From Patellaria atrata CBS 101060 (Eukaryota > Ascomycota > Dothideomycetes > Patellariales > Patellariaceae), in assembly GCA_010093705.1 (NCBI GenBank), contig MU006120.1:7514-71513 (forward strand): a stretch of 64,000 nt of DNA. Reading direction: 5' to 3'. Numbering within the stretch: the first letter of the stretch is position 1; each line of letters begins with the position of its first letter. Made by a program: the position numbers and the translations under genes. Under the pieces are notes generated by a model, which saw nothing but the letters and a program-made list of their open reading frames with translations, was not told where the DNA came from and searched no databases. Below, piece after piece: positions 22,256-33,081 of this stretch.

Positions 22256-24283
22256 ATGGCCACCAAACCTTCTCCGCGCTCCGAGTTATTCGAGTATGAA
22301 GAATTACCTAAAGATGATGACACTATTCGGGTTGTGACCATTACGGCTGGATGGCCGTGGCAAAGTATTGCATGCAATCTCACGCATGTATCACTGTCAA
22401 ACCGAGCGGCTCGTTACAATGCCCTTTCATATACCTGGGGTGACCCTCGAGATTCGTGCTCGATAAAGTGTAACGGCAAAGTGTTCGTCGTGACCAAGGA
22501 CCTACATTCTGCACTTCGGCATCTTCGACAACGCTCAAAACCGGTCGCATTATGGATAGACCAAATCTGCATAAATCAAAGCGACAACATGGAAAAGGGT
22601 CATCAAATTCAGTTGATGTCAAGAATTTACAGCTCTGCTGCACTGGTCATTGTTTGGCTTGGTCCTCACTCCGATAATAGCAAAGACGCATTCAGGTTTG
22701 GTAAGAAAGTCGTATCCACCTTCCTTCCAGATGCGCCGAGCGTCGGCGCGGATAGGCAGCTACCAACTGATCATCATCTCTTACGGGGGACTGGAGAACT
22801 GTTCAGGTCCGACCATCATTGGGCTTATGGTGAGGGAAGAATACTCCCTGATCGGTATCACAAGAACTGGGAGGCACTGAAGACCCTACTCTCTCGCCGT
22901 TACTTTTCAAGAGTGTGGATTATCCAAGAGGTCGCAATGGCATCTAATATCATCGTTTACTGTGGGCACGATAGATTTACATGGGCGGAGCTTGTCCTTC
23001 TTGTAGATCTATTATATACGAATATTCCACCAATGTTCTTTGGCATACACACAGAAATCCTAGGGCTACCAGCTAATCACATGCGTGCCATTCAAAAGGT
23101 CAAAATGACTAGGGCTGACAATATAACCCCGAGTTTATACGATTTGCTGATAAGGCACAAAGATTTCGAGTCCACTGATCCGCGAGACAAGGTTTACGCC
23201 TTATACGGCCTAGCTGGCATATCAATCGCACCTGATTATTCGATGCCTGCTGAAGAATATTTCACTCGTTTGATGGTTCAGATGATTCTAGAGTTCACAG
23301 GCAAAGACTGTACCCTCCCCGAAAACGAACCTACTTTTCGTAATCTCATATACGCACGAAACTTTGCAGCCGGGCTCCCTGTTAGCGTAAGGGGTCGCAT
23401 TATGAGCCTGTTGTTCTCCGCCGGTATCTCTAAACAGAAACTTAACCTGCCTTCTTGGGTTCCCGATTGGAGTGTCTCACAGACCCCCTTTCCGATATGG
23501 GGCCGTACTCACGATGGCCGCTCTCCATCTTGCGCAGGCGGAGATTCCCTTGGACCAATGGAGCTCCTTGGCTTAGAGTGGACGCAGCAGGGTGATATCC
23601 ATATCGTCTCGGGTTTCTCCGAACCTCCCGGCCTTCGTCTGACTGGCAAGATATGTGGCACTGTGACAAAAGTCGGATCCACAGAAGTTAGGGTAGATGA
23701 GCCCATGGAAAGTGAAAATCAGCAGCGAGCTTTAGCAACATGGTTTACTGAGAGCATTCACATATCTACATCTATCGCACCATCTGTTCCCGCTCCAGAT
23801 AACGTCCATATAAATCCGGGGCGGGATGAATTCGTAAATACCATCAGAATGAGGAACCAGAAACCGCTCCTCGCTACTTCCGAGTTCTATCACGGTAAAA
23901 CATACTACGATAACAACCGTGTCCTCAACTTCACGAAGGACCAATCATACAAGAGTAAACTTCCATTTGTACTTTACACCAGTGATTATTGGGAGTCAAT
24001 TCCCCGTATTGCTGGACGTTCCTTTTTCGCTGCAACAAGAGGTTGCCTTGGTTTAGCTCCCTTTGGTACACATGTTGATGACGTTCTTGCTATCTTTATA
24101 GGATTTGACGTACCCTTCATTCTACGCCCGGATGGAGATGATCGTTATCGTTTGGTGGGAGACTGCTATGTCAATAGTGAAGAGATCTGGGTAGGAGACG
24201 CTGTAGGCGTATACGACCGGCCACTCTTGAAGCAAAGACTGGTTTATCGGGATCTTCCTATCCAAACCATTACTCTTATATGA
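22256..24283 (+). CDS. HET-domain protein
   Basis: A single exon codes 675 residues. The heterokaryon-incompatibility domain (PF06985) spans about residues 50-230: YNALSYTWGDPRDSCSIKC, then ALRHLRQRSKPVALWIDQIC, INQSDNMEKGHQIQLMSRIY, ALVIVWLGPHSDNS, and later RRYFSRVWIIQEVAMA. The middle and C-terminal parts carry the usual SFESTDPRDKVYALYGL-type segment (here DFESTDPRDKVYALYGLAGI) and a late LAPFGTHVDDVLAIFIGFDVPFILR block common in HET proteins. Such proteins trigger cell death when incompatible strains fuse; this one may instead be one of the many paralogues of unknown specificity. No NACHT, WD or ankyrin repeat domain is present. No frameshift or internal stop is seen. Confidence 0.93.
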   Translation: MATKPSPRSELFEYEELPKDDDTIRVVTITAGWPWQSIACNLTHVSLSNRAARYNALSYTWGDPRDSCSIKCNGKVFVVTKDLHSALRHLRQRSKPVALWIDQICINQSDNMEKGHQIQLMSRIYSSAALVIVWLGPHSDNSKDAFRFGKKVVSTFLPDAPSVGADRQLPTDHHLLRGTGELFRSDHHWAYGEGRILPDRYHKNWEALKTLLSRRYFSRVWIIQEVAMASNIIVYCGHDRFTWAELVLLVDLLYTNIPPMFFGIHTEILGLPANHMRAIQKVKMTRADNITPSLYDLLIRHKDFESTDPRDKVYALYGLAGISIAPDYSMPAEEYFTRLMVQMILEFTGKDCTLPENEPTFRNLIYARNFAAGLPVSVRGRIMSLLFSAGISKQKLNLPSWVPDWSVSQTPFPIWGRTHDGRSPSCAGGDSLGPMELLGLEWTQQGDIHIVSGFSEPPGLRLTGKICGTVTKVGSTEVRVDEPMESENQQRALATWFTESIHISTSIAPSVPAPDNVHINPGRDEFVNTIRMRNQKPLLATSEFYHGKTYYDNNRVLNFTKDQSYKSKLPFVLYTSDYWESIPRIAGRSFFAATRGCLGLAPFGTHVDDVLAIFIGFDVPFILRPDGDDRYRLVGDCYVNSEEIWVGDAVGVYDRPLLKQRLVYRDLPIQTITLI

Positions 24284-24989
24284 TTGATTTACGAGACATT
24301 TAATACAATCAAGTAGCAATTCAACTGTGTATGGGAGATCATATAATCCGCGGACTGGATCTGATCCACAGATGCCCCAATCGGCCTCCCTGAACGTTGT
24401 TGACATCTAAAAACGACGGATTTATGCTGTTCAAAGTTATAAACTGCCGCTACATCATCTGTACATATCATATTTCTACTACAGGTTCGACTGCTAGTGC
24501 AAACAGGACGTTTTAGAAAGCGTATATTCTGGATATCTCCATTTTTGCTTACTTTGTCCAGCTGGAGTTTCCCTATACATTTCCCATTTTCCACGAAGCT
24601 AGAGCTGGAGGCGGTTTGGAAAACCAGTGTACATTCCCCATATCTCCACTGTTAGGTACTCCATACAGATCCCTCATACATCACCCCTTTCCCATAGACC
24701 TAAATCGCAGATAGGGTGCAGCGTTACCTTACAGGGAGGTTCGGCAAAGCGGCGAGAGGTGATGGAATATGTGTTTACTGATCCGAGACCCCCTTCGTTC
24801 AGATGAGTGTAGCTAGAACTCACTTGGGTGGTGAGTGTACTGTAGAGTAGCGGTAGAAATACCGCGTTTGTCCTTCCTCTCATCCCGCGGAGTAATGAAT
24901 AGGTGGTCTAAAGCATTGTAGCATTTCGTTATAGAAGAACTACATGTCTCCAATGATTTGAACATATCTTCGAAAGGTACGTTACCGTC
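24284..24989. other. Intergenic, no gene seen
   Basis: Convergent 3' flanks of the HET gene (+) and the unrecognised four-exon gene (-). Minus frames at 24122-24594 are antisense or chance. Confidence 0.5.
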
Positions 24990-25764
24990 CTATCGGTTCA
25001 TCCATGACATAGTATTGATATCACCTAGGGCATCCCCATAATCATTCTGTTCTAACCATTGGTTCACACTCGCCGTTTCTCCATAGATTTTGTAAAACTG
25101 GTCGAGTTCTTGGTTAAGATCTAGCGGGTGGTGAGTTTATGAGCAGGTGAATTAGGAGACGTGATTATTACCAATAAGTGTTATTTCAGTGGTAGGCTGC
25201 AGTGAGAAACGTGCGGATTGTTCATGAATTAGTTGTAGAGTATTTGGTAGCTTTGTCTCTATTCATATAAGTCAATTCTAAGCTAACCATTTCAAGTTAT
25301 CAATTTGGATACATTTTGCAATGCGAATAATTGAATGGTTGACATCACGACCAGATTCAGCGATCTCGTCGCAATACCCCATTATGAGTTCTTGCATAAA
25401 GTACGTGTTAGGCACGAAAAGCGCACCATTAGCATCTAGAGTTCAGAACTGCGGTTAGCTTCTTTATCATCTTCATACAGCATCGTCTACAACCACAAGG
25501 AGGTTTTCTTGAAACTCCTGGATACACAAGACCATCTTGCTGGACCTCAACGCCATCTTCCGAGAACTCTTTCGTTGTTGGGTAACTTTTATAATCAAAC
25601 AGGCTTGAATTAGAGTGAACACCTAAATGGATTAATGAAGCTGGAAATTCTCTATATGTTGCCAATGAATGAAGAGTAGAGCTATTCCGATATCGAGAAT
25701 TACGAAGCATACAAATCGTATTGTACATGAGACTACGCATATACGCTGATCGGAATGTATTCAT
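24990..25764 (-). CDS. Unrecognised four-exon gene, one junction broken
   Basis: Splice signals reveal coding exons 25764-25494, 25435-25288, 25256-25172 and 25120-24990. Joins 1-2 (KPPC|DANGALFVPNTYF) and 3-4 (EITL|IDLNQELDQFYKIYGE) are in phase with good donor/acceptor pairs, and the last exon ends in TAG after NTMSWMNR. Join 2-3 has proper splice signals (GTTAGC..GAATAG) but is out of phase: exon 2 ends with two codon bases, while exon 3 (TKLPNTLQLIHEQSARFSL) needs zero or one. Either a small indel has broken the gene, the sequence has an error, or splicing is non-canonical. The encoded protein would be about 210 residues, with charged helical C-terminal parts and no signal peptide. I recognise no family. 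It lies between the HET and VOC genes. Confidence 0.5.
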
Positions 25765-26847
25765 GATGATAAATTCTTGAAGAGGATTCTACTACCGCAC
25801 AATAGTTGATGGATAAGGAGTTGGTAGCGAGGTCCTTCGAACGATCGTAAGAGAATAGAGCTTAGCAGCACCATCCCCATAACTTTTCAAATTTTTTTTC
25901 CCCCTTATTCTCAGCAGTTGGACTCGTTGGAAGTAATATTCTCGCTATATCCACTATTTACAGACCACAGGACAGATGGGAGTTTGGTGATGCCGTTTAC
26001 AAAGTCCTATCGGATTGTTCCTCAGGAACTCTTCCGCCTCAACAATAGACACTACGCGCGACTGAGGCCCTGGGACAGCTGTCGAAAACCCAGAATGTAC
26101 GACATACATCTCACAGAGAGTGGCATCGCATTGCGTGAAGCTTAAAATCCGAATTGTATAAAGGTAAGCGGTAATCTCAAATTCTCTAGCGCCGAATGGC
26201 GCGTCAATGCGACCGAACTCCCCATATCAACATTTCCTCGTCAACAAATTTGTTGGGGATAATACCTTGATATACGTTTTTAGTAAAGGTATGGCTTTGG
26301 AGATGTAGGAGGGCACCCTAGCTAGCTCTCTATGCATCTGAAAGTTGTAGGGGCGAGAGGCGATATGGATAGCTAACACCATCACCTACAGGCACCATAA
26401 TCCCCGAATAACTAGTTCTAGTCTATGAACGTGGGGATCATTGGCCTATGCAACCCGTGAAGGAAATGGGGCTCCGAGGTAATTGAAAGGCTAGGTAAAC
26501 GCATCTTTGGCAGGACTATTACAATATCACAGAACTCAACAACTCGATAACTTCATTCTTATCTCAATCTGGATCAATACTTGATATAGAAACTTGGCTA
26601 CAAAAGTACCCCCGACCTACGGTTCTTATCGGACCTGGTGGTTGAGATTCACTGAGATTATAACCATGTGGTCCATTGTTAAGCCGATGGTGAATCAAGT
26701 TTTGGATAAAAACACCACCGGCATAGCTCGAGCTCAAGATACTTATGAGGAGACACCAAGAACATTTCGCAACCTCTGCTCTGTACTAATCTTTATTAAA
26801 AATCCTCGATTGACTGACCTATTTGAGGGGGCTGTACTGCACTGTAC
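25765..26847. other. Intergenic, no gene seen
   Basis: About 1.1 kb. Plus frames at 25918-26145 and 26594-26896 do not resemble proteins and have no splice context. Confidence 0.5.
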
Positions 26848-27264
26848 CTATTCAGTCCCTTCCCCGAAATTCATATATCCAAGCTCCCAGATATGACCGT
26901 CAGGGTCTTCAAAGCTCCTGCCGTACATGCCTTCCATTTCCTGTAACTTTGTCGGATCGCCTTTGCCTCCTGATTTTGCAGCTGTCTCTACGACTTCATC
27001 AACCTCCTCCTTACTAGCCAGCTGAACGCATAACAGGACCTCGGTCGTCTGCGTGGCATTGCTGATGGTTTTATTCTCGGGTACAAATGATCGGAATCGA
27101 CCAGTCTCGAGGAGCATCACGATTATGTTCGCTGAAAAGCTCATACCGGATGTGGTCTCATCAGAGAATCTGGGATCTCTAGTCGCACCGATGGCTTCGT
27201 AGAATGCGGTAGCAGCCTTCACATCGGCTACAGGGAGGTTTACGAAGATGACCGTAGGTTTCAT
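26848..27264 (-). CDS. VOC-superfamily (glyoxalase/dioxygenase-like) protein
   Basis: A single exon codes 138 residues from the ATG at 27264 (MKPTVIFVNLPVADVKAATA). It shows the paired beta-alpha-beta-beta-beta modules of the vicinal oxygen chelate fold: IFVNLPVADVKAATAFYEAIG, then MSFSANIIVMLLE; second module TTEVLLCVQLASKEEVDEVV and YGRSFEDPDGHIWELGYMNF. The last segment, DPDGHIWEL, is the standard end of glyoxalase/bleomycin-resistance-type proteins and carries the acidic metal-ligand position. It resembles predicted lactoylglutathione-lyase-like proteins of bacteria and fungi, so horizontal ancestry is possible but not shown. The substrate is unknown. Probably cytosolic. Confidence 0.87.
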   Translation of the reverse strand: MKPTVIFVNLPVADVKAATAFYEAIGATRDPRFSDETTSGMSFSANIIVMLLETGRFRSFVPENKTISNATQTTEVLLCVQLASKEEVDEVVETAAKSGGKGDPTKLQEMEGMYGRSFEDPDGHIWELGYMNFGEGTE

Positions 27265-27776
27265 AGTGTCGTTTGGATCAGTCAACTTTTGGAATGATCG
27301 ATTAGAACTGCGAACGGCGGAGGGAGGGTACTCACATATTTTGATGTGATGAGATGGGGTTATCCTGTGACTTGCCCTTTTTCATGAGCGGTTCCAAAGC
27401 ACTTTTTATATCAACAATGTCCATACCGCGCAATCACTCTATAGAATTAGTGCCGTACTCATTGCGACTTTGGCACTCGCCAAGTAGTAAGTGTCTTGAC
27501 ATCAAGAGCATTCGAAAGTGAGTCATAATGATATACCATGCTGTAATGCATGAGAAGCAACTGACTATGCATTTTTTGATTTGCCAATTCGTAGATATTT
27601 GGGGGGGAAACTCGCGTTTTTCGGATTGCTTCCTTTTACAAAGCGCCACCAACGCGACGTCCCGTGATAGCGCGTCTTCATGACTCGAGAGATGTTCGCG
27701 TATTCCAGAGTTCTATCTCCGTACAGCACTGCAGTACATCCGTAACTCTGGTTTCATGTAGTACTTGGATCCATCA
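27265..27776. other. Intergenic, no gene seen
   Basis: Promoter side of the VOC gene and upstream edge of the pseudogene. No coding signs. Confidence 0.5.
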
Positions 27777-28518
27777 CAATGAGTTCGCCAACATTGAAGC
27801 ACAAAAGCCGATTCTCCTAAAGCGGATCAAGCAAGAGTAAAAAGTGCTCGGACTAAGAAAGGACAGCCAGAGACTCTCCAAGATGCGTTATCCTTATTTC
27901 AAGATTAAAGGAACACTCATCGCTACTCCATGAGCTCATTGACGACGAAGGTCTAACACACAGTATAATTCTCAAACTTCTTTAGTATAGGAATGTCAGT
28001 AACAGAATTCAGGAACTCTCCCTCAAATACGAAAGGTTATGAATGCCCGCCCGACAGGCGCAAAAGCTCTAGCGAAATCAATATCTTCAGCAATGACTAA
28101 GGTGTACGGGCCACTTCAGGTAGAAACATGTGATGCACGATGCACTGGTATCACTTCCGACGACATAAGCAAAGCAATGATGGTCTTCTTTCCACCGATC
28201 GAAACATTAAGCAATCTGCCCGCTCCGAATGCTATGAGGATCGCCTACGAGCTCATGATGAAGTTGCAAAAGCATTCCTGGGGAGAATAGGATGTGAAAG
28301 GTTGTGGGTATGGAGGGAGGCCTTCAGATCCCAGAACAGACGACCTGTTATGCGTGATAGCTCAGGAAAGGAAGCGTAGAGGAGAGACTTGGGATAAAAT
28401 GAGGGATCTAAAGAGTATCATGGCTGACGCGAAGCTCCTGAAGGGCTATGGTATCGACCTCTATTTCACTAAGACTATCCGTTTATTTAAGAGCTGGGTA
28501 GGATGTCATACCTCGTGA
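27777..28518 (+). pseudogene. Decayed protein-coding gene, family unknown
   Basis: Protein-like text runs across this stretch but switches frame at least three times and meets at least two stops. Successive readable blocks are NEFANIEAQKPILLKRIKQ (27777-27837), SARTKKGQPETLQDALSLF (about 27840-27903), LKEHSSLLHELIDDEGLTHS (about 27906-27970, then a TAG), YRNVSNRIQELSLKYERL, then GAKALAKSISSAMTKVYGPL onward in the 28039 frame. That frame hits TAG at 28288-28290 and continues without a break as DVKGCGYGGRPSDPRTDDLL to 28518. The helical, charged character is continuous over the switches, so this is one gene broken by indels and nonsense changes rather than several small genes. The original function is not recognised. 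Confidence 0.65.
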
Positions 28519-29694
28519 AATCACCAAGGGACCATTAACTCCCTAATCGGAACTCCGCTCACATCTTCACTCATATATTATCACCAGTCTTTCTTTGCTC
28601 TTTAATCTTGCATCACATCGCTGCTCAACAAGCTCGACTATTTCCTTTCCAATGTTATTAGATTTCTACAAGTCTTTTTCGTCGATGTTTTGCCGGGAGA
28701 AAACAAGGAGAGCTTCTATAAATTGTCCCTCCGGTCTCGACAAAGAATTGTATTCCAAGTTTCTGTTCTTAGACTTGCCAGATGGAGCGAAATGGATGTG
28801 TTCCTTTTTTTTTCCACATAGTCCTCTATGAAATCTTTCGTGCACCAGACGTAGGTATTAATCTTCGAAATCACTGGAAATTCTTTGAAGTTTAAAATAC
28901 AGATGAAAAAATTACATTTGCTTGGTTATTTCGTTCTATTATTAGTAGTATTTAGAGTAAAGGAAGAAAAGAGAAGATATGATATTTTATCGTGATATAT
29001 ATCCTCACCTATAACAATAGTCAAAAGCAGTTCAAAGCAGAATGACACTTCCCAGTACTACCATATATTTCTCACGCACCTTCCAATGCGCAATATGACC
29101 CCCTTCTCCTCATCCCCAGAAAACTTAACAGCTTGCCCTTCTCCTGCCTCAACTCCCGTACTCTTACAAATGTCAGTCATGCTCTCGCAATCCGTTACTT
29201 CCATTGCTTCGGGCATTCTTTCTGAGTGGATGACTCTTTGTTGTTTACAGTATCATCTATTTTCGGGATGAGTTTAGAATGTTTGGATGGTTAGTGGTAG
29301 TATTATATTGTGGTTCGTGTGTGAGGAGATTATAGAGGGCACCGTACTGCCTCATTGTACTTTGTACCTTATTGTATACGCTGGTGCCGGAAAGCGGTAC
29401 CTCGAAAATGGCCCTGCAGTAACTGATTATGAATAACATTGATTATGTAGTAAGCGCACTGCCACTGATGTGGGGAAAAAAAAAGGTGAAACAAGTGAAA
29501 TACCTGTTTGACCTTCGATTGCTCAATTAGCATCCGATGTTCAACATTAAGAACCAACTCTGAATTTCAAAGGTATTCCATAAGTCCCATACTTATTAAC
29601 CCTTCCAATAGTATCTTCACATACACCCCTTCACACAATGTTGTTTCTTTTATTATTTTTACTTTGTCAACCTGAAAGACTTCGCCAGTGTACT
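28519..29694. other. Intergenic, no gene seen
   Basis: About 1.2 kb of AT-rich DNA between the pseudogene and the fasciclin gene. Short frames only. An A-run lies at 29475-29485. Confidence 0.5.
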
Positions 29695-31058
29695 CTATAT
29701 AACGCCCAGAATCCCCATAGCCACACCGCCAATCAATCCAACAGGTGCGTAAGTTTGACCTGGGCACGCACCGGAGCTTGTTGCAGCAAAACCTGTCGCG
29801 CTAGTTGTACGTGTGCTTCGTGTCGTCGTAGGCATGAACGTCTCTGTTGAGGAGGGAACGGGACAGTCCGATAAACAAGGGATGTATGACGTGAAGGGAA
29901 TATCACGAATTTCTGATGAAACGAGTGAGCCCGCGATAACGGGAGCTTGTGTTGCGATCTGGGGGTCAGGAAGGACAGAAGTTGCATTGGGGGATAGAAC
30001 ACTTTATTTGGTACGATTAGTAAAGCGATCTTATAGTCCCCCTGGCGCGAGAAGATGATAAGAAATCAAGGAAAAAACTGTTGGACTCACTTGTCAATCA
30101 CGTGTATTGCACCATTGGAGAACAGCAAATCGGCTTGTACGATCTTCGCGCTGTTGACATATGTCTGTCCTCCGAAGAACCAGATGGTTACTTCCTCTCC
30201 TGACGTCGTGTTGAGCCGGGTCCCATTGACCAAGTCTGAAGAGTAAAGTAAATTATTTGGTACGACATGGTATCCTGCTGTCTCACGAAGGGTAGCGTTT
30301 CCCATGTCCGACCAAACCGAATTTATCCTTTGAAATGCCGAGTTTTTCGGCGCGAAAACAGTAACATCCGTAAAGTTGTCTGGGGTACTACCTGCCGCAG
30401 TGAAGAATCCGGATGCTGCGTCCAAGTCGTAGGCAGAAGACGTGTTGTACCAACCCATTGGAGGAATCAAGACGCTGTCTACAATGTGGATAATGCAATT
30501 CTCCGCGTCAATATTCTACTCGATTCAGCATTATCTCATACAGGTTTCGGTATAAGCAGAGCTGGGAAGTAGACTCACCGCATCTGTCACAGTGCTCCTT
30601 GCTCCACCTCCACTAACAACAGTAACCACATCCTCCAGATCCCCGGGTTGCCTCACCAGTGCGACTCTTTGCCCTCCAGTAACGCCAACGGGAATCTCGC
30701 CATCACTTTCTCTCAGCCATGTAGGATAGAATCCCAGATCACCGTTGAGCATCTCGCTGCGGATCATGCCTTGCAGAACATGATATTGCAGTAATTGACG
30801 AATAAAAGCGGTTTCATTATTAGAGAAGTAACGGTTCAGAGACGTGTAAGGGATCTTTTCCATCGCATCATTCGAGGGTGCCAGAAGAGTGAACGACTGG
30901 GACCAAGAGAGGGCTCCATATACATCTGTGTAGTTCCCAAGCAGTTGGGCAAATTGGGAAAGACTTTCAGTGTCGCGAAGAGTAGAAGCAAAGTCGCACG
31001 AAACGAGTGAGGTCACAATGGAGAGGGTTGAGAAGAGGTAGCGAGCGATGAGACCCAT
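29695..31058 (-). CDS. Two-domain fasciclin (FAS1) cell-surface protein
   Basis: Three exons (31058-30579, 30515-30091, 30001-29695; introns of 63 and 89 bp) give 403 residues in phase. The start is the second ATG of the frame (MGLIARYLFSTLSIVTSLVS), which is a signal peptide. The frame's first ATG at 31103 would bury it. FAS1 domain 1 includes SFTLLAPSNDAMEKIPY and LLQYHVLQGM, closing at VTDA|NIDAENCIIHIVDSVL. Domain 2 has FTDVTVFAPKNSAFQRI, GYHVVPNNLLYSSDL and AIHVIDNVLSPN. Both show the H1 and H2 boxes of the family. A Thr/Ser-rich stalk follows, and the C-terminus ends in a short hydrophobic tail (PVGLIGGVAMGILGVI), consistent with a GPI anchor. The inferred role is adhesion or cell-wall/vacuolar surface function, as for other fungal FAS1 proteins. 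Confidence 0.9.
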
Positions 31059-33081
31059 CTTTTCTAATTGAACGATTGTATATCCCTCTCTACGTCGATA
31101 CATAGTAGAGTGACGAGAACGAGAGACGATCGACGAAAAATAGTTATGGTAACGTGAGAAATCAAACGAAGAAAAAGGAGAACAGCCGTATTTAGAGCTT
31201 AAACTACAATTCAGGACTTATGATACGCATCGATAGCTATGCTGGCAGGGTAACGTAGGCTTTGCAGGTGCAGATGCAGTGCATGTTTTGTTTTTCCATT
31301 GTTCTTCATAATGGAACCAGTACGATAGACAGCTGTGCCGTCTTTCAGCAAGGTTGCCACATGTTGTACTTCGTTCAAAGGGAGAAATCAATATTCTAGG
31401 TCGGGAATATTGTATGCTTGTGTCCAGTTCTGTACGCTCGTGTCTGCACCTCAGTCTGCAAGGCGAATCTCAAGACGGGAGGGGAAGACAACCTGAAGAC
31501 AAGCCCACACACGACAGATGAGCATGCAGGGACCGGGAACGAAAACGATAGAATTGGATAGGAAGATAGGAAGATAGGAAGATATGAAGATAGGAGGTTT
31601 AATAATAGGATAAGAGAATGTCCTATAATCACAAAACTGGATATTTGAGTATTACAACCACCACTCGTCGTGTCGCACCCCCATCTCCAACCTACAGCTT
31701 TCTGCAGCCACTCGCACGCAACGAGAACTTTGAAAACTCTTAAATGGCTAAAGAGTAGACGAATCAGTTCATAGAGGCACTTGAAGGCTGAGACACAAGT
31801 CTTATTGGAAGCATTGATCCTCACTTTCATCGCTGGAATTTAATTGTTCTACTCGCCACGCTAGTCCTGATTTTCGCGCAGGAAGAAAGTATTCTCATAG
31901 AGATGTATTTGAGATCTCAGTGAAAATTTGAGCGTCCCTGCCTCAGTTACATGGAAATTTTTCAGAGGAAAAGTTTTCATGAGGTGCTGCAGGCTAAGTA
32001 TAAAGAGTTCTTGTCAAGGATACTGTATTTTTACGTAGGCTTTCTTTGACGATACCGCCCTTGCTCCACAGTAAGGGGATCTGATAGATTCCTATCTCAT
32101 TAATAGAGTGGAGGAGTTCTACCCCGAGAAGTTCAATTTGCTCACTGACCGTTCATGTGATCTAATGGACTTTTCGTCGTGACTATAAGATGATTGTTCA
32201 GAAATCACAACAAGTCCCCTCTTGCCTAATATGACAATCATCTAGAAATTCTTGATCTGCTCGATGTAAGGATGTCGCGCGTGACGGAAACCGGTCTTCC
32301 CGCACAGAAACTGATAAACAATAAAGTAAATTAATCAACTGCAGGTCGCCGCTGTAGCTTGAGTGAAGGCGATTGCTTGTCGTGTTGAGCATGCCGTTGC
32401 CGACTAACCATAACGTTAAAGTGAACGTCTCTCCTTTCATCACCCATCCCGCTCCAGGTATGAAATTTCCCTTTTGGTATCCCGTACTTCTACTGGGAAA
32501 TGGTTTCGAAGGTGCCCGTCCGAATGTTCCGCAGTTCTTGTCCCCTTCTTTCCGCGGCTGTATAGAAGATGTGACGGTGTAACGGTGAAACGGTCACGCA
32601 AGATGATGCACAATTTAAAGATGTTAGTATGTAGATCTTCCTGTTCCTGACGTATACGTGTGATGAGTTGCCCAGGATTTTAAAACATTTCGCGGGGTAT
32701 AATCCATGCCTATATTCCGCCAGGTACGTTCAAGATCCATATCTTAATATCAGGCTCAACGGCCCGCATGCATTTCAACCTCACCTTCAACCATCTGAGT
32801 CGCTCGTTCTCTGTTGAGGCACTCGACCGAATAATCTATTTCGAGCAACGGTTTTAAAGGAATAAAGAATACTATAATATGTTAGCGACAGAAACTCGTG
32901 GCGCCTAGCTTTGACAAAATGACGCTGCTAATCATTAAACCTGGTGGACCCACCGGCACAAATTTGGAGCCTCCGAGCCCTAGGAACGACGTGCCCTCTT
33001 AAACCTACTTATACCCGTGGAGATGGAGGAATCTAAAAACTTGAGATATTGTAGTTTTGGGACCGTCGTCTACAGCTCGAG
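31059..33081. other. Intergenic, divergent promoters
   Basis: About 2 kb between the divergent fasciclin (-) and GH3 (+) genes. It contains the 8-bp minisatellite at 31558-31597. The minus frame at 31396-31830 and frames at 32198-32582 do not look coding. Confidence 0.5.
31558..31597. repeat. 8-bp tandem repeat, five units
   Basis: ataggaag is repeated five times, with single changes in units four (atatgaag) and five (ataggagg). Purine-rich on the plus strand. Confidence 0.85.

Noticed and set aside
31396-31830. 144-codon minus-strand open frame
   Set aside because: Hydrophobic, repeat-derived text from the purine-rich minisatellite. No splice partners or family resemblance.
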